This document shows positions 27,672-38,943 of a stretch of DNA of 64,000 nt, piece by piece; position 1 is the stretch's first letter; each line of letters starts with the position of its first letter. This DNA is from Planctomycetaceae bacterium. Lineage in GTDB: Bacteria; Planctomycetota; Planctomycetia; Pirellulales; Pirellulaceae. A program made the position numbers and the translations under genes. A model generated the notes under the pieces. The model had not been told where the DNA came from. It made no database searches and was given only the letters and a program-made list of their open reading frames with translations. The stretch is from the NCBI GenBank assembly GCA_007694185.1, contig RECD01000135.1, forward strand, positions 1 through 64,000, in the 5' to 3' direction.

Positions 27672-28490
27672 GATCACGAACTCGACCAGCGGAACGCTGC
27701 GGAAGAACCCTTCCCAAAAGTTGTGCCCTTGGCCCTGGACCACGATCAGTTCCACCCGATCGTCTTTGCCGAGGGCCCGATAGCGTTCCGCCAGGGCGGC
27801 CGAATTCTCTGCCAGCGGCACCACGGTATCCTGATCGCCATGGATGATGCAAATCGGGATCGCTGCCCGGGCCAATCCGTCGATCCGAGCGATCGGGTTG
27901 TGAATGGCCAAGGAAGCTTCTAATTCGGCAGGGCTCATTCCGTAAGCGGGTGCCGCTTTTTCTAAGCCGGGATACGTCCGCAGGTCAAAGACAGGATAGA
28001 TGCCGGCAATCCCCGCGACCCGATCGGGATGGGCGATCGCCCAACTGCTGACCCACAAACCGCCGCGGCTACGCCCCAGCAAGCAGGGTTTCTCCGCGAA
28101 CCCGCGTCGGTGTACCAGCTCGTCATGCAGGGCTGTCATCAACTCCTGCCCAGGCGGGCTGCCGTAGGCTTCCCCCGCGTCGATCCCGGCAACGGCGATC
28201 CCGGCAGCCAGGAACCGCTCGTGCATCCAAGCCTCGTGCTGATCGGGATACGCCGGCAAGGTCGGGGCATACATCACCCAAGGTTGAGGCGTTTGACGCA
28301 ATTCGTCGGACGGCAATAAAACGAACCCGGGCCTCCCGGCGATTTCGAGGGACTCGCCCGGCAGTTCCAGGTGCCGAAGCGGGCCGGAACGACCGGTTTC
28401 CTGTGTCGAGCCTGACAACGGCCCGCAGAGCAACCCGACGATCGCCATCGAACACGCGGCGACAAGCTTGCCCAAGCGATGCGTTGACAT
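27645..28490 (-). CDS. Secreted alpha/beta-hydrolase (prolyl-oligopeptidase/esterase type)
   Basis: 281 residues from MSTHRLGK; an ATG 12 nt upstream is also possible. The signal sequence runs to about LLCGPLSGSTQ. The catalytic triad is readable: nucleophile in LLGRSRGGLWVSS, Asp in CIIHGDQDTVVPL and His in VQGQGHNFWEGFF. The substrate is not evident; such small secreted hydrolases are often esterases. It is convergent with the metallophosphoesterase gene and about 30 bp downstream of the STAS gene, which reads in the same direction. Confidence 0.85.
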   Translation of the reverse strand: MSTHRLGKLVAACSMAIVGLLCGPLSGSTQETGRSGPLRHLELPGESLEIAGRPGFVLLPSDELRQTPQPWVMYAPTLPAYPDQHEAWMHERFLAAGIAVAGIDAGEAYGSPPGQELMTALHDELVHRRGFAEKPCLLGRSRGGLWVSSWAIAHPDRVAGIAGIYPVFDLRTYPGLEKAAPAYGMSPAELEASLAIHNPIARIDGLARAAIPICIIHGDQDTVVPLAENSAALAERYRALGKDDRVELIVVQGQGHNFWEGFFRSVPLVEFVIGQARAGAR

Positions 28491-28520
28491 GAGGCCCCCC
28501 ATTCCGGTCGAGGATCGAAA

Positions 28521-28895
28521 TCAAGACTTTTCCAACATACCGACCGCGTCAGCCACCGATTCGGCCAACTCGAACGGGGCGGCAGGCTGGCTCTCCGATC
28601 GCACCAAGCGACAAACTTCGAACGCTTCCCGCACGATCGGACGGAGCGAACCGATCACGACCCGGGATACCTGTCCCTGACGCTTCACCGCCAGGAAGGC
28701 AAGGAACGCGATGCTGCCGATCATCTCGACTGCGGTAAAGTCGATGATCACGTTTTGAGGGTCGTTGGCGACCACGGCGGAAACCATCTCCTGCTGCAAA
28801 CGCTGCGCCACGGAGGCATCCCGCAGATTTTTGGGCAGCAATTCGATCACCAAGGTCGCGTCGGACAGCCGGGTCGTGATCAGATCGGAAGACAT
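28521..28895 (-). CDS. STAS-domain protein (anti-sigma factor antagonist-like)
   Basis: A 124-residue stand-alone STAS domain. The fold signature is NVIIDFTAVEMIGSIAFLAFLAV; Ser61 occupies the position phosphorylated in SpoIIAA-type antagonists, and Asp52 lies before it. The second half, QVSRVVIGSLRPIVREAFEVCRL, is the usual strand-helix ending. No kinase or phosphatase is adjacent. It is quite different in sequence from the STAS protein at 9.4 kb, so the two are not recent duplicates. Confidence 0.88.
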   Translation of the reverse strand: MSSDLITTRLSDATLVIELLPKNLRDASVAQRLQQEMVSAVVANDPQNVIIDFTAVEMIGSIAFLAFLAVKRQGQVSRVVIGSLRPIVREAFEVCRLVRSESQPAAPFELAESVADAVGMLEKS

Positions 28896-29057
28896 GCGGA
28901 ATCCGAAGCGAGTGAAGGGGGTGGCAGTTAGAAAAACGAAGCTGCTGCGTCAGCGGAAACGCATTATGTTTCGCGGTCGGGACTGCGTCCACTCACGGTC
29001 GCCGGCCCGATCGACGCCAACGAACGGCCTGATCATGAGCGGCCGAACCGGGGCATT

Positions 29058-30638
29058 TCAATCGAGCGGGTTGAAGCTGCGGAGCATCTTCCGCCCCTTG
29101 TAGAGATTCCACAGGTCGCCGGCATCCGGTTGCCGAGGACGCTCGGTCAGCGGCAAGTGAATCGATTCCAAACCGTCCGTGACCACGCGACAAGGCTTAT
29201 CCTCTCGAACGGCTCGAAACACTGCCGCCTGTTCCTCCAGGAAGCAGCCGAACAGCTCGATTTGGGGTGAATAATAGCCGGAGCGTCGGGCATGGTCCGC
29301 CAGTCGGGCAGCAAGGCGACGCTGAGGTTCGTTCAAATGCGCCGGAGCGATCGCGAAAATCTGCTCGTGCTCGGCCTGCCAACCGGCGTAGATCGCGTAG
29401 ATGTCATCGACCGGCAGGTCGGCCACGTCGTTGGCGAGGGCAAACGTGACCGGGCCGCTGATCCCGACGTTGCTGTAGGTTCGCCCCCCCAACTCGTAGT
29501 GAAATCGAACCAAAAAACAGTCCAGCGGCCACTCATAGCCTGGCCAATACTGATGGCGACGATCGATCGTCTCGACCGAGGTCGGCGGCAGCCCCATTTG
29601 AGAGGGCTGTGAGAGCCAAAGTGCCAGGTTCGCCTCCGCAGTAGACTCTTGGCTGCGATAACTCTCTTCGATGCGATCCGACAGTCCGAGTTCGTCGGCA
29701 TAGGCGATCACTCGCAACCGAGCGGAGGGTTCGGCAACCAAAGCGATCAGTTGATCGATGCCCTCGGCATTCCCCATGCGGGCCAGAGCCCCGGCAGCCT
29801 CGGTCTGGACCCGACGATGCTTCAGTTGCATCGCCTCTTGAAGCCGCGGAACGGATGTGGGCTCACCGATCAGTCCGAGCGCGTCACAAAGCGAAACGGC
29901 GATCGCGACCGACTCCGACAATCGCTCCTGAACCGTCGGAATGTCCTCTCCAAAACTCCGCGGATCCTGCTCGAACCGCTCCAACCGCGAGGTGACTCCC
30001 CCCAGCAATTTCTCTAGCGACATGACCCGATCGGCCGCCGGATGCCGCTGGGTTCGTCCTCGATGAGTCAGGAAGTTTGCGAGATCGAGGACGGGGGACG
30101 CCATCGCCGGCGATGACACGCTGTCTAGGATTACCGGGAAGACCGCCTCCAACGGCCAGTCTTCTTCCTGCATCAACGGACTGAGAAGCTGTCCGGCGGC
30201 CTGCCAATCCTTCGGCGGTAGAACTTGCAAGCGGGCGACCGCGGTCCGCAGCGCCTCCGGACTACGGATCAGAACCAGCAACTGCAGCAGCAGATGACGA
30301 TTCGGACATCCGCTCGGCAAGCCTGCATCGACCGCCGCAAAATCCTCGGGTGACAACGACGCGATTTCCCCAGGATCGCCCTTGAGCAGCAACCGGTGCA
30401 ACCCCTTCAGCAACGCACCCAAAATCGCAGGATCCGAATCAGGCAAGCGCCCGGCGTGGCTCGCCAGGTCTTGCAACAACTTCGGGGCACGCGCCGGATC
30501 GGCGCCACCGACTTGGCGAAGTACCCAACCGGCCGTAGCCGGATCAACGGCGGGACCGAAGATGGCCTCGAGTTCGATTTCGGATGCGTTCAAGGGATCG
30601 GGATGCTGGGTTAGCGGGAGGGTTCGGCGGCACGGCAT
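29058..30638 (-). CDS. HEAT-repeat protein of unknown function
   Basis: 526 residues without a signal peptide. Helical repeats are visible around residues 230-320 (VPRLQEAMQLKHRRVQTEAAGALARMG followed by LIALVAEPSARLRVIAYA), matching HEAT/PBS-lyase-like repeats that usually mediate protein contacts. The C-terminal ~180 residues (YEWPLDCFLVRFHYELG, YSNVGISGPVTFAL, DDIYAIYAGWQAEHEQIFAI) form a distinct unrecognised domain. It begins 10 nt after the tmk stop and is probably the last gene of the cysS-ruvC-ruvA-tmk operon. Confidence 0.75.
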   Translation of the reverse strand: MPCRRTLPLTQHPDPLNASEIELEAIFGPAVDPATAGWVLRQVGGADPARAPKLLQDLASHAGRLPDSDPAILGALLKGLHRLLLKGDPGEIASLSPEDFAAVDAGLPSGCPNRHLLLQLLVLIRSPEALRTAVARLQVLPPKDWQAAGQLLSPLMQEEDWPLEAVFPVILDSVSSPAMASPVLDLANFLTHRGRTQRHPAADRVMSLEKLLGGVTSRLERFEQDPRSFGEDIPTVQERLSESVAIAVSLCDALGLIGEPTSVPRLQEAMQLKHRRVQTEAAGALARMGNAEGIDQLIALVAEPSARLRVIAYADELGLSDRIEESYRSQESTAEANLALWLSQPSQMGLPPTSVETIDRRHQYWPGYEWPLDCFLVRFHYELGGRTYSNVGISGPVTFALANDVADLPVDDIYAIYAGWQAEHEQIFAIAPAHLNEPQRRLAARLADHARRSGYYSPQIELFGCFLEEQAAVFRAVREDKPCRVVTDGLESIHLPLTERPRQPDAGDLWNLYKGRKMLRSFNPLD

Positions 30639-30648
30639 TCCGTTCGGC

Positions 30649-31320
30649 TCAGCGGCTCAACCGCTCCGCGACGGTGTCGACGATCCGGCGATGCACGTCG
30701 TCCGGCGATCCGCCGGCGTCGATCACGGCGGTCCGTTCGGCGGCGTGAGGCAGTTCACGGAGAAAGGCCTGACGCACCGATTCCAAATACTCGGGGCCGC
30801 GAGATTCCATCCGGTCGGCCGGGCGATCGATCCGCCGAAACGCTTCGCAGGTCGGCAGGTCGAGCAACAAAGTCAGGTCGGGACGTAACTGCCCGGCCGC
30901 CCAATGCCCGACCCGCCAAAGCTCGGCAGCGGACAATGGCGAGTCGATCGCGTGCCGCTGGTCGAACGGACCTTCGGGCGGCTCGACGGGCTCGGTTTCC
31001 CAAGTGGCCGCGACGCTCTGGTAAACCACGTTGGCGAGCAGAAACCGATCGGAAACGACGGTTTGGCCAGCCCTCAAGGCCGGGCGAATCCGCTGTTCGA
31101 CCAATTCGCCCCGCGCCGCCATGAACAACATCGCCTCGCTCCGACGGTGCATCTTCAGTTGGGAATCGAGCAGCAGCGAACGGATCGCCTCGCCGGTCGG
31201 GGTACCACCGGGGTCGCGGAGGGCAAGCACGTCGCGGCCCCAGGACCGCAGGGTTTCGCAGAGCCGGGCTACCTGAGTCGATTTGCCACCGCCGTCGATA
31301 CCGTCGAGTGTGATGAACAT
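30649..31320 (-). CDS. tmk: Thymidylate kinase
   Basis: Phosphorylates dTMP to dTDP with ATP. 223 residues. The P-loop is LDGIDGGGKSTQ, the dTMP-binding DR motif is LALRDPGGTPTGEAIR (where many enzymes have TREPGGT), and VVSDRFLLANVVYQ is the second DRY-type motif. The LID region contains RIDRPADRMESRG. Its ATG overlaps the ruvA stop as TGATG, indicating translational coupling. A slightly unusual insert (WETEPVEPPEGPFDQ) lies after VYQS. Confidence 0.95.
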   Translation of the reverse strand: MFITLDGIDGGGKSTQVARLCETLRSWGRDVLALRDPGGTPTGEAIRSLLLDSQLKMHRRSEAMLFMAARGELVEQRIRPALRAGQTVVSDRFLLANVVYQSVAATWETEPVEPPEGPFDQRHAIDSPLSAAELWRVGHWAAGQLRPDLTLLLDLPTCEAFRRIDRPADRMESRGPEYLESVRQAFLRELPHAAERTAVIDAGGSPDDVHRRIVDTVAERLSR

Positions 31321-31955
31321 CAGGTCCCGCCATGCCGTTTCTGGTAGATCGCCGTCAGCAAGGATTCGCTATCCTTGAACCGGTTGCCGCCCGCGATCGC
31401 CTCGTCGATTAACGTCCTGGCATCGCTTTCGCCATGCCCCAGCGCAAGCAGCGCCTCGAACGTATCCGAGACCACTGCGGTCGAAAGGTCGGGCTGGTCG
31501 CCGGGTTGATCCCGATCGACCATCAGGGCAAAGCGGGGCATTTTTCGACGCAATTTGGCGATGATTCGTTCACTCGTGGCCGGTCCGATCCCGGGGAGCG
31601 CGGACAGCGACTTGGCATCTTGTTGCTCGATCAACACGGCCAATTCTTTAACCGGTCGGACCATCGCCCGCAGGGCCTTTTTGGTACCCACGCCGTCGAC
31701 ACTGCAGAACAACTCGAAGAACTGACGTTCGGGAAGGGTTAAGAAGCCGATCAGCCTGGGGGTCAATCGTCCGCCTTGCGCCGCGTTGCCGTCGATGAAC
31801 TCGAGGGTCTCCAGACGGGTTTCTTGCCCGACCTTCGATTGCAATTGCCGCCGTGTGTAATCGGCCACCATGACTTCGTATTCGAAGGGCGGGACCGAGA
31901 TCACGACAGATTCTTCACCGACGGCGTGAAGGTTGCCGGAAAGGGAAATGATCAA
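31320..31955 (-). CDS. ruvA: Holliday junction branch-migration protein RuvA
   Basis: Binds Holliday junctions as a tetramer and loads RuvB. 211 residues with the three RuvA domains: an OB-fold N-terminus ([19 protein letters not shown]), helix-hairpin-helix motifs ([36 protein letters not shown]) and a C-terminal UBA-like domain ([20 protein letters not shown]). The start is a TTG at 31955, 37 nt after ruvC. ruvB is not in the window. Confidence 0.96.
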   Translation of the reverse strand: MIISLSGNLHAVGEESVVISVPPFEYEVMVADYTRRQLQSKVGQETRLETLEFIDGNAAQGGRLTPRLIGFLTLPERQFFELFCSVDGVGTKKALRAMVRPVKELAVLIEQQDAKSLSALPGIGPATSERIIAKLRRKMPRFALMVDRDQPGDQPDLSTAVVSDTFEALLALGHGESDARTLIDEAIAGGNRFKDSESLLTAIYQKRHGGT

Positions 31956-31992
31956 CGGGTTGTAACCTGGCTATCGGTAGGGGCGTCGGAAG

Positions 31993-32487
31993 TCATGTCC
32001 CCGGAGGGACAATTCGCTCGAGATGCAAACTGCAGATCGCGATCGCCAACGCGTCGGCCACGTCATGGGGTTCGGGCGCTACGCTCAGTCGCAACTGCAA
32101 ACGGACGGCTTGCTGCATTTGGATCTTATTGGCCCGCCCGTTGCCGGTGAGGGTCTTCTTGACTCGAGTCGGTTCGTAGGAGGTTACGGCGAGACCGGCT
32201 TGGGCGGCCGCCAAACAGATCACGCCCCGGGCGTGGCCCATCAGGATCGCGGTCCGCACCCGTTCGTAATGAGAAAACAATTGCTCGATCGCGATCCGTT
32301 CGGGACGGTGGGCCTCGATCACCTCGGTCACACCAGCATGCAATTCGGCTAGTCGCGCCTCGATCGTCCCTTTGGACCTAGTCCGCACGATGCCAGCCTC
32401 GATCAATCGCGGGGCACCCGCCGGACCGGAGATCACCCCGTAGCCGGTGGTATTCAGACCGGGATCGATCCCAAGGATGACGGCCAT
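31993..32487 (-). CDS. ruvC: Crossover junction endodeoxyribonuclease RuvC
   Basis: Resolves Holliday junctions by paired nicking. 164 residues, normal length. The acidic catalytic residues are in ILGIDPGLNTTGYG (Asp7), IAIEQLF (Glu68) and HDVADALAIAI (two Asp near 138-141). It starts 7 nt after the cysS stop codon, which suggests one transcript for tRNA charging and junction resolution. Confidence 0.96.
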   Translation of the reverse strand: MAVILGIDPGLNTTGYGVISGPAGAPRLIEAGIVRTRSKGTIEARLAELHAGVTEVIEAHRPERIAIEQLFSHYERVRTAILMGHARGVICLAAAQAGLAVTSYEPTRVKKTLTGNGRANKIQMQQAVRLQLRLSVAPEPHDVADALAIAICSLHLERIVPPGT

Positions 32488-32494
32488 GGGCGAA

Positions 32495-34090
32495 CTACGG
32501 CTTTCGCTCCCAAAAGGTGCCTTCCTTTTTATCCAACAACAACACGCCCAATTCTGCCAACCGATCCCGAATCCGATCGCCGGTGGCGAAGTCCTTTTGC
32601 GCCCGCGCCTCCTTGCGAAGGCTGATCAGAAGTTCCATCAACCCGTCGGTCAGCCCTTGGTCGGCTTGACGACCGGGTTGGTCGGGCGGCGGCTGCCGGA
32701 ACAACCCCAGGACCGACGTCAGGTCGCGAAGCACGCCGGCAAGACGGTACAGCGTCCGGACCGCCGGCGTCTCCCGATCGGCCCCGATGCCCAAGCCCTG
32801 CTGGTCGAGGTGCCGGTTGGCGGCGCGGAGCAGATCGAACAGGGTGCTGATCGCCAAGGCCGTGTTGAAATCATCGTCCATCGCGGCGAGGAACTTATCC
32901 CGCAGCCCAGCCGCTTCGACCAGCACGCCTTCCCCCGCCGGATCGAAGCTGCCCTCGGCGCGATGCGCGGGAGCCGGCAGATCGTAAAAGGACTGCCCCG
33001 TCACCTCCGCAAATCGCTCGAAAAAACGATAGAAAGCGGCCAGCGCGGCGCCCGACTCCTCCAAGCCCTCTTCGCCGTAGACGATGGTCGACCGGTAATG
33101 GGTACGCAGCAGAAAAAAGCGAATCCGCTCGCCGGTATGGCGACGGATCAATTGGGACAACCCGCCCGCCCCTCGGCTGCGGCTGATCTTGCCGGCGACG
33201 TCATCTGATTCGGCCTGCCGGTCGCTCTTGCCACCGACCTTGCCCTTTTCGCCGGCCCGCATCAGCCCGTTGTGCATCCAGTACTTGACCATCGGCGCGC
33301 CGTGGCAACAACCGCTCTGGGCCCGCTCGTTTTCGTGATGCGGGAACATCAGGTCGAGACCACCACCGTGGATATCGAACGTTTCGCCAAGGATCGCGTG
33401 GCTCATCGCCGAGCACTCGATGTGCCAACCGGGACGACCCGGCCCCCACGGGCTAGCCCAAGCGGGCTCTTCAGGCCGGGCCGACTTCCAAAGTGCGAAA
33501 TCGCCCGACGCGCGCTTTTTCCCAGCGGCCTCGCCACCATCGCCCAGCATCGATTCGAGGGTGCGGTTGGAGAGCTGACCGTAATCCGGGTCCTTCGCGA
33601 CTTCGAAAAAGACATCCCCGTCCACCTCGTAGGCAAACCCCTTCTCGATCAGCGTACGAATGAACTCGATGATCTCCCCCATGTGATCGGTCGCCCGGGG
33701 CAAATGGTCGATCTGGTTGACCCCCAATTCCCGCAGGTTGGCGAGATAATCGGCCGTCATTTCGATCGCGATCTGCCCCATCGGGATCTTGCGCTCGCGG
33801 CTTTTCGCGATCAGCTTGTCGTCCACGTCGGTGATGTTCACGACCCAGGTCACCTGATACCCGCTGTATCGCAGAAACCGCTTGATCGTGTCGAAAATCA
33901 CCGGACCGACCATGTGACCGATGTGGGATTCGGCGTAGACCGTCGGCCCACACAGGTACATCCCGATCTGGCCGGGCCGAATCGGCTCGAGCGGCTCCTT
34001 GGTCTTGGATAGGGTGTTGTAGACGCGAATCGCGGCGGGCTGCGGAGCAGCGGCGGCGGCCCCGCCTTGGGGTGCGGTCGCGGTACTCAT
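32495..34090 (-). CDS. cysS: Cysteinyl-tRNA synthetase (KISRS variant)
   Basis: Charges tRNA-Cys. 531 residues from the ATG at 34090; an in-frame TTG at 34111 would add seven. Zinc and HIGH elements are present: [28 protein letters not shown] and [11 protein letters not shown]. The usual KMSKS site is replaced by KISRS near residue 301, after an insertion of about 20 charged residues following LMRAGEKGK. The Ala/Pro-rich first 20 residues are probably disordered. It heads the cysS-ruvC-ruvA-tmk-HEAT gene run. Confidence 0.95.
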   Translation of the reverse strand: MSTATAPQGGAAAAAPQPAAIRVYNTLSKTKEPLEPIRPGQIGMYLCGPTVYAESHIGHMVGPVIFDTIKRFLRYSGYQVTWVVNITDVDDKLIAKSRERKIPMGQIAIEMTADYLANLRELGVNQIDHLPRATDHMGEIIEFIRTLIEKGFAYEVDGDVFFEVAKDPDYGQLSNRTLESMLGDGGEAAGKKRASGDFALWKSARPEEPAWASPWGPGRPGWHIECSAMSHAILGETFDIHGGGLDLMFPHHENERAQSGCCHGAPMVKYWMHNGLMRAGEKGKVGGKSDRQAESDDVAGKISRSRGAGGLSQLIRRHTGERIRFFLLRTHYRSTIVYGEEGLEESGAALAAFYRFFERFAEVTGQSFYDLPAPAHRAEGSFDPAGEGVLVEAAGLRDKFLAAMDDDFNTALAISTLFDLLRAANRHLDQQGLGIGADRETPAVRTLYRLAGVLRDLTSVLGLFRQPPPDQPGRQADQGLTDGLMELLISLRKEARAQKDFATGDRIRDRLAELGVLLLDKKEGTFWERKP

Positions 34091-34232
34091 GTCGCTGGTC
34101 GGGGGCTGCAAGAACGGGGTGGTGAGGTGCCGGATTCGAACGCCGAGCCAGGCCGACCCCCCACTCGGGCGTCGACCGGCGTGGTCATTCGGAAGCCATA
34201 TTACCGAATCCGGGCCGGATTCCCCAGCGGGT

Positions 34233-37200
34233 TCAGACCCCGACCGCCTCCGCTGTCGATTTGGCCTTCGCCATTTCCTCCAACACCGCCTTGTAATCGG
34301 TCGGCATCACCTTGATGCACTGCTTGAGGAAGGCGGGCCAATCGGCCAGGGCCCGCTCGGCTTGCTCGCTGCCGGTCAATCGCTGGTGGAGCGTGATCAT
34401 CCGTTTGACCGATTCCTCCTCCTCGCCCGGCGAGATCTTCATCAACTCGACGGTCGCCAAATTGCAATTCAGCCGAAAACTCTTTTCGTCTTCCCAAACG
34501 TAGGCGATGCCACCGGACATCCCGGCCGCAAAGTTGCGTCCGGTCTGGCCGAGGATCACGACACGGCCGCCGGTCATGTACTCACAACCGTGGTCACCCA
34601 CACCTTCGACCACGGCCTGTCCGCCGCTGTTGCGAACGCAGAACCGCTCGGCGGCCCGACCGCGGAAAAAGGCCTCACCGCTGGTCGCCCCGTACAGGCA
34701 AACGTTGCCGACGATGATGTTTTCTTCGGCGACGAAACTGCTCTCTCGAGGTGGGTAAACGATCACCCGCCCGCCGGACAACCCTTTGCCGACATAGTCG
34801 TTGGCGTCCCCCTCCAATTCGATCGTCACCCCATGAGCCAAGAACGCGCCGAGGCTCTGGCCGGCAGAACCGGCCAAGCGCAAGCGGATCGTGTCGGCCG
34901 GCAGTCCCGATTGGCCATAGCGTTTGGCGATCTCGTGGGACAGGATCGTGCCGACGGTCCGGTTGATGTTGACAACCGGCAATTCGATCACCACCGGCTT
35001 CCCCTCTTCCAAGGCGGGATGGGCCGCCGGCACGATTCGTGTCACGTCCAGCGACTTCTCCAGGCCGTGATCTTGAGCGATCAAGTGCCGGGTACCGACG
35101 TCCGGACGCGGCTTTTTCGCCGGTTGGAGGACCCGTGTCAGGTCCAAACCGTCGCTCTTCCAGTGCCGGATCGCCTCGTCCGTCTGCAAGACTTCGCTCC
35201 GCCCGACCATCTCGTCGATCGAACGGAACCCGAGCCGGGCCATGATCCGCCGCGCGTCCTCGGCGACCATGAACAGATAATTGACGACATGCTCCGGCTT
35301 GCCAGCGAACTTCTTGCGGAGTTCCGGGTCCTGGGTCGCGATGCCGACGGGGCAGGTGTTCAAATGACACTTCCGCATCATGATGCACCCCAACGCGATC
35401 AACGGGGCGGTTGCGAAACCGAACTCCTCCGCCCCCAACAGGGCGGCGATGACCACGTCGCGGCCGGTCTTCAACCCGCCGTCGGTCTGCAACACCACCC
35501 GACTCCGCAGGTCGTTGAGAACCAACACCTGGTGCGCCTCGGCGATCCCCATCTCCCAAGGCAAGCCGGCATGCTTGATGCTGGTCAACGGTGACGCCCC
35601 GGTGCCACCCGTATCCCCCGCGATCAGGATGTGGTCGGCATGGGCCTTGGCGACGCCCGACGCGACCACCCCGACACCGACCTCACTGACCAACTTGACG
35701 CTAATCCGCGCCGACGGGTTGGCGTTCTTCAAGTCGTGGATCAGTTGGGAAAGGTCTTCGATCGAATAGATATCGTGGTGCGGCGGGGGGCTGATCAACC
35801 CCACGCCGGGAGTGCTGTAGCGGATCCGGGCGATCGTCTTGTCGACCTTCTTGCCGGGCAGTTCCCCCCCTTCACCGGGCTTGGCCCCTTGCGAGATCTT
35901 GATCTGCAGCTCGTCGGCGTTGGTCAAGTACTCGATCGTGACGCCGAAGCGGCCCGACGCGACCTGCTTGATCGCCGATCGCTTCGAGTCACCGTTGGGC
36001 AACGGCTGATAACGGACGGCGTCCTCGCCCCCCTCGCCGGTATTGCTCTTGCCCCCCAGTCGATTCATCGCGACCGCCAAGGTCTCGTGCGACTCGGAAC
36101 TGATGCTCCCCAAGCTCATCGCCCCGGTGCAAAACCGCTTGACGATTTCCTGGGCAGGCTGGACTTCCTCCAGCGGCACCGGCGGTCCGGCAACGCCGGG
36201 CTTGAAGTCGAGCAGCCCACGCAGCGAACATCGATTCTTGTTTTCCTGATCGATCGCCTTGGCGAACCGCCAGTACGCGTCTTCGCTGTTGTTCCGGGCG
36301 GCGACCTGCAAATCCGCGATGGCGGACGGCGACCAAGCGTGCTTTTCACCTTCGGCCCGCCAATGGAACTCGCCGAGGTTCGGCAATTGGGTCATCCGTT
36401 CGTCAACCCGCTCGGGATAGCCCAACTCGTGCCGACGCAGGATCTCCTCGGCCAGGATGTCAAAGGTCACCCCCTGGATGCGGCTCGGCGTACCACAGAA
36501 GCAGACATCGATCACCTCATCCCGCAACCCCAGCGCCTCAAAGATCTGAGCCCCCTTGTAGCTCTGCAGGGTGCTGATGCCCATCTTCGCCATCACCTTG
36601 AGCATCCCCTTGGCGACGCCCTTGCGATAGTTCGCGACCACCTTGTCATCGCTGTCGAACCGCTCCGGCAGCAAGCCGTCTCGACGGGCTTGCCACAGCG
36701 ACTCCATCGCCAAGTACGGGTTGATCGCGTCCGCCCCATACCCCACCAACAGGCAATGATGATGAACCTCACGGGCCTCGCCGGTCTCGATCACCACACC
36801 GACCCGTGTCCGCTTGGCGCGTTTGACCAGATGATGATGGACCGCACCGATCGCCATCAAAGAGCTGACAGGAACCCGCTGGGGCCCGATCGCGCGGTCA
36901 GTCAGCACGAGGATCTGCACGCCATTGTCGGCGGCAGCCTCCGCTTCGGCAGCGATCCGATCGAGGGTTTCTCGCAAGCCGGCTTTCCCACGGGCCCGAT
37001 CGAACGTGATGTCGATGACCTCGCTCCGCCAACCGCCGTAGTCGAGATGCTTGAGGGCGGCCAACTCCTCGTTCGTGATGATCGGGTGGTCGACGAGCAA
37101 CCGGTGGCAGTTCTGAGGCGTCGCCTCCAGCAGGTTGGCCTCAGGACCGATGTAGCATTCCAACGACATGATCACCTCTTCCCGGATCGAATCGATCGCC

Positions 37201-38807
37201 GGGTTGGTGACCTGCGCGAAGAGCTGCTTGAAGTAGTCGTAGATCATCCGAGGCTGGTCCGACAAACAGGCCAAAGCGCTGTCGTTGCCCATCGAACCGA
37301 CCGGGTCGCGAACCTCCTGGATCAACGGCCGCAGCATGAAGTTCATCGTCTCGGCGGTGTAGCCGAAGGCCTGCATCCGCGCCAACAGGGTGTCGCTGTC
37401 GAACCCATGCGGCTCGACTTCCGGGTGCAAATCCGACAAGCGGATCCGCTGCTGCTTCAGCCACTCGCCATACGGCTTGCGCTTAGCAAACCCGGACTTC
37501 AATTCCTCATCAGGGATCAACCGCCCCTCGGCGAAGTCGATCAGGAACATCCGACCCGGCTGCAACCGCCCCTTGTGCTTGATGATCGCGGGATCGACCG
37601 GCAACACGCCGACCTCGCTCGCCATGATCACGCGGTCGTCATGCGTGATGTAATAGCGACTGGGACGCAACCCGTTGCGGTCGAGCGTCGCGCCGATGTA
37701 CTTGCCATCCGTGAAGGCGATCGATGCCGGGCCGTCCCAGGGCTCCATCAGGCAGGAAAAATACTCGTAGAATGCCCGCTTTTCCTCCGGCATCGTGTCG
37801 TGCTTTTGCCAGGCCTCAGGGACCATCATCATGATCGCTTCCTGCAGCGTCCGGCCGTTCATCAACAGGAACTCGAGCACGTTGTCGAACGTCCCCGAAT
37901 CGCTCAAATTCGGTTCGATGACCGGAAACAGCTTCGGCAATTCCTCGCCAAACAATTCGCTGCTGGCTGACCCCTCACGGGCCCGCATCCAGTTGCTGTT
38001 GCCCCGCAAGGTGTTGATTTCGCCGTTATGGCTCATGAACCGCAAAGGTTGGGCGCGGTCCCAGGAAGGGAAGGTGTTCGTGCTGAACCGACTGTGGACC
38101 ATCGCCAAGTGGGTCTTGAAGTCCTCGTCCCGCAGGTCGGGAAAATACGGTAAGACCTGCGCCGGAGTTAGCATCCCCTTGTAGATGATCACCTTGGTGC
38201 TGAGCGAACAGATGTAGAACATCAACGCCTGCTTCAATTCCTTGCCGCCCCGCAGCAGGTGGCTGGCACGCTTGCGGATGATGTACAGCTTCCGCTCGAA
38301 AGCCTCTCCCCGCAGGCCCTCGGCGGCGGCGACGAACAGCATCTCCATCACCGGCTCGCTCGCTCGGGCCGTCGGGCCGATATCGGCCGCGTCCGCCTGC
38401 TGCGGCACGTCACGCCACCCGATCAATCGCTGACCGTTTTCCTCGATCAGCCGGCCGACGGCCTGCTTGCAGGTCTCCCTTTCGGCCGGATCGGAGGGCA
38501 AGAAAACGAGCCCGGCGGCGAACCTCCCCGGTTCGGGAAGGTCGTCAACGCCGAGGTCCCGACGGGCAACCTTGCGGAGGAAATCGTGCGGCAGGCCGCA
38601 CAGGATCCCCGAACCGTCACCCGTATTGGTCTCGCAACCACAGGCCCCACGGTGGTCCATGTTCTGCAGAATCGTGTCGGCATCGAGCACGATCTGGTGG
38701 CTCGGAACCCCCTTGATCTGGGCGATGAAGCCGACGCCGCAAGCATCACGTTCCTGCTCCGGATCGTACAAACCTTGCTTGGGCGGCAGATGAAAAAGTT
38801 GGCTCAT
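34233..38807 (-). CDS. gltB: Glutamate synthase, large subunit
   Basis: Converts glutamine and 2-oxoglutarate to two glutamates in nitrogen assimilation. From the [10 protein letters not shown] start it is 1524 residues, normal for GltB; the frame stays open for another 113 codons upstream, but that part lacks similarity. The class II amidotransferase nucleophile is Cys23 in ERDACGVGF, freed by propeptide removal. The FMN domain has [13 protein letters not shown] and [14 protein letters not shown]. The 3Fe-4S cluster is [13 protein letters not shown]. The C-terminal GXGXG beta-helix domain ends the protein. gltD is not adjacent. A LysR gene lies 136 bp upstream, with a dyad in the gap. Confidence 0.97.
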   Translation of the reverse strand: MSQLFHLPPKQGLYDPEQERDACGVGFIAQIKGVPSHQIVLDADTILQNMDHRGACGCETNTGDGSGILCGLPHDFLRKVARRDLGVDDLPEPGRFAAGLVFLPSDPAERETCKQAVGRLIEENGQRLIGWRDVPQQADAADIGPTARASEPVMEMLFVAAAEGLRGEAFERKLYIIRKRASHLLRGGKELKQALMFYICSLSTKVIIYKGMLTPAQVLPYFPDLRDEDFKTHLAMVHSRFSTNTFPSWDRAQPLRFMSHNGEINTLRGNSNWMRAREGSASSELFGEELPKLFPVIEPNLSDSGTFDNVLEFLLMNGRTLQEAIMMMVPEAWQKHDTMPEEKRAFYEYFSCLMEPWDGPASIAFTDGKYIGATLDRNGLRPSRYYITHDDRVIMASEVGVLPVDPAIIKHKGRLQPGRMFLIDFAEGRLIPDEELKSGFAKRKPYGEWLKQQRIRLSDLHPEVEPHGFDSDTLLARMQAFGYTAETMNFMLRPLIQEVRDPVGSMGNDSALACLSDQPRMIYDYFKQLFAQVTNPAIDSIREEVIMSLECYIGPEANLLEATPQNCHRLLVDHPIITNEELAALKHLDYGGWRSEVIDITFDRARGKAGLRETLDRIAAEAEAAADNGVQILVLTDRAIGPQRVPVSSLMAIGAVHHHLVKRAKRTRVGVVIETGEAREVHHHCLLVGYGADAINPYLAMESLWQARRDGLLPERFDSDDKVVANYRKGVAKGMLKVMAKMGISTLQSYKGAQIFEALGLRDEVIDVCFCGTPSRIQGVTFDILAEEILRRHELGYPERVDERMTQLPNLGEFHWRAEGEKHAWSPSAIADLQVAARNNSEDAYWRFAKAIDQENKNRCSLRGLLDFKPGVAGPPVPLEEVQPAQEIVKRFCTGAMSLGSISSESHETLAVAMNRLGGKSNTGEGGEDAVRYQPLPNGDSKRSAIKQVASGRFGVTIEYLTNADELQIKISQGAKPGEGGELPGKKVDKTIARIRYSTPGVGLISPPPHHDIYSIEDLSQLIHDLKNANPSARISVKLVSEVGVGVVASGVAKAHADHILIAGDTGGTGASPLTSIKHAGLPWEMGIAEAHQVLVLNDLRSRVVLQTDGGLKTGRDVVIAALLGAEEFGFATAPLIALGCIMMRKCHLNTCPVGIATQDPELRKKFAGKPEHVVNYLFMVAEDARRIMARLGFRSIDEMVGRSEVLQTDEAIRHWKSDGLDLTRVLQPAKKPRPDVGTRHLIAQDHGLEKSLDVTRIVPAAHPALEEGKPVVIELPVVNINRTVGTILSHEIAKRYGQSGLPADTIRLRLAGSAGQSLGAFLAHGVTIELEGDANDYVGKGLSGGRVIVYPPRESSFVAEENIIVGNVCLYGATSGEAFFRGRAAERFCVRNSGGQAVVEGVGDHGCEYMTGGRVVILGQTGRNFAAGMSGGIAYVWEDEKSFRLNCNLATVELMKISPGEEEESVKRMITLHQRLTGSEQAERALADWPAFLKQCIKVMPTDYKAVLEEMAKAKSTAEAVGV

Positions 38808-38892
38808 GGTTCCAGGCCTGCTGACGTTCTGTGTGAATGGATCGCGTGAGGAGTGAATGCTCCACCCGCAATGGCGGGCTCGGCTTGGTTCG

Positions 38893-38909
38893 TATTTCAA
38901 ATCGAAATA
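38893..38909. promoter_or_regulatory. Candidate LysR-type operator upstream of gltB
   Basis: A perfect 6 bp dyad, TATTTC-N5-GAAATA, containing the T-N11-A core of LysR-type boxes, centred about 94 bp upstream of the gltB start. It lies in the spacer just after a LysR-family gene. This is AT-rich sequence in a GC-rich genome, which adds weight. Assignment to the neighbouring regulator is inference. Confidence 0.5.
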
Positions 38910-38943
38910 GCGGACGGCGAACCGCGTCGTCCCGGTACCGGGC

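Noticed and set aside
34121-34200. tRNA-like sequence between cysS and gltB (GGATTCGAAC with GGTGAGGTGCC beside it)
   Set aside because: The bases around the T-loop-like TTCGAA do not form a 5 bp T-stem on either strand, and no matching 5' acceptor arm is present. It may be chance or a decayed fragment.
35631-37970. Open frame of 779 codons on the plus strand
   Set aside because: It lies wholly antisense to gltB, is rich in Arg, Asp, His and Gln as expected for a reverse reading of GC-rich coding DNA, and shows no domain.
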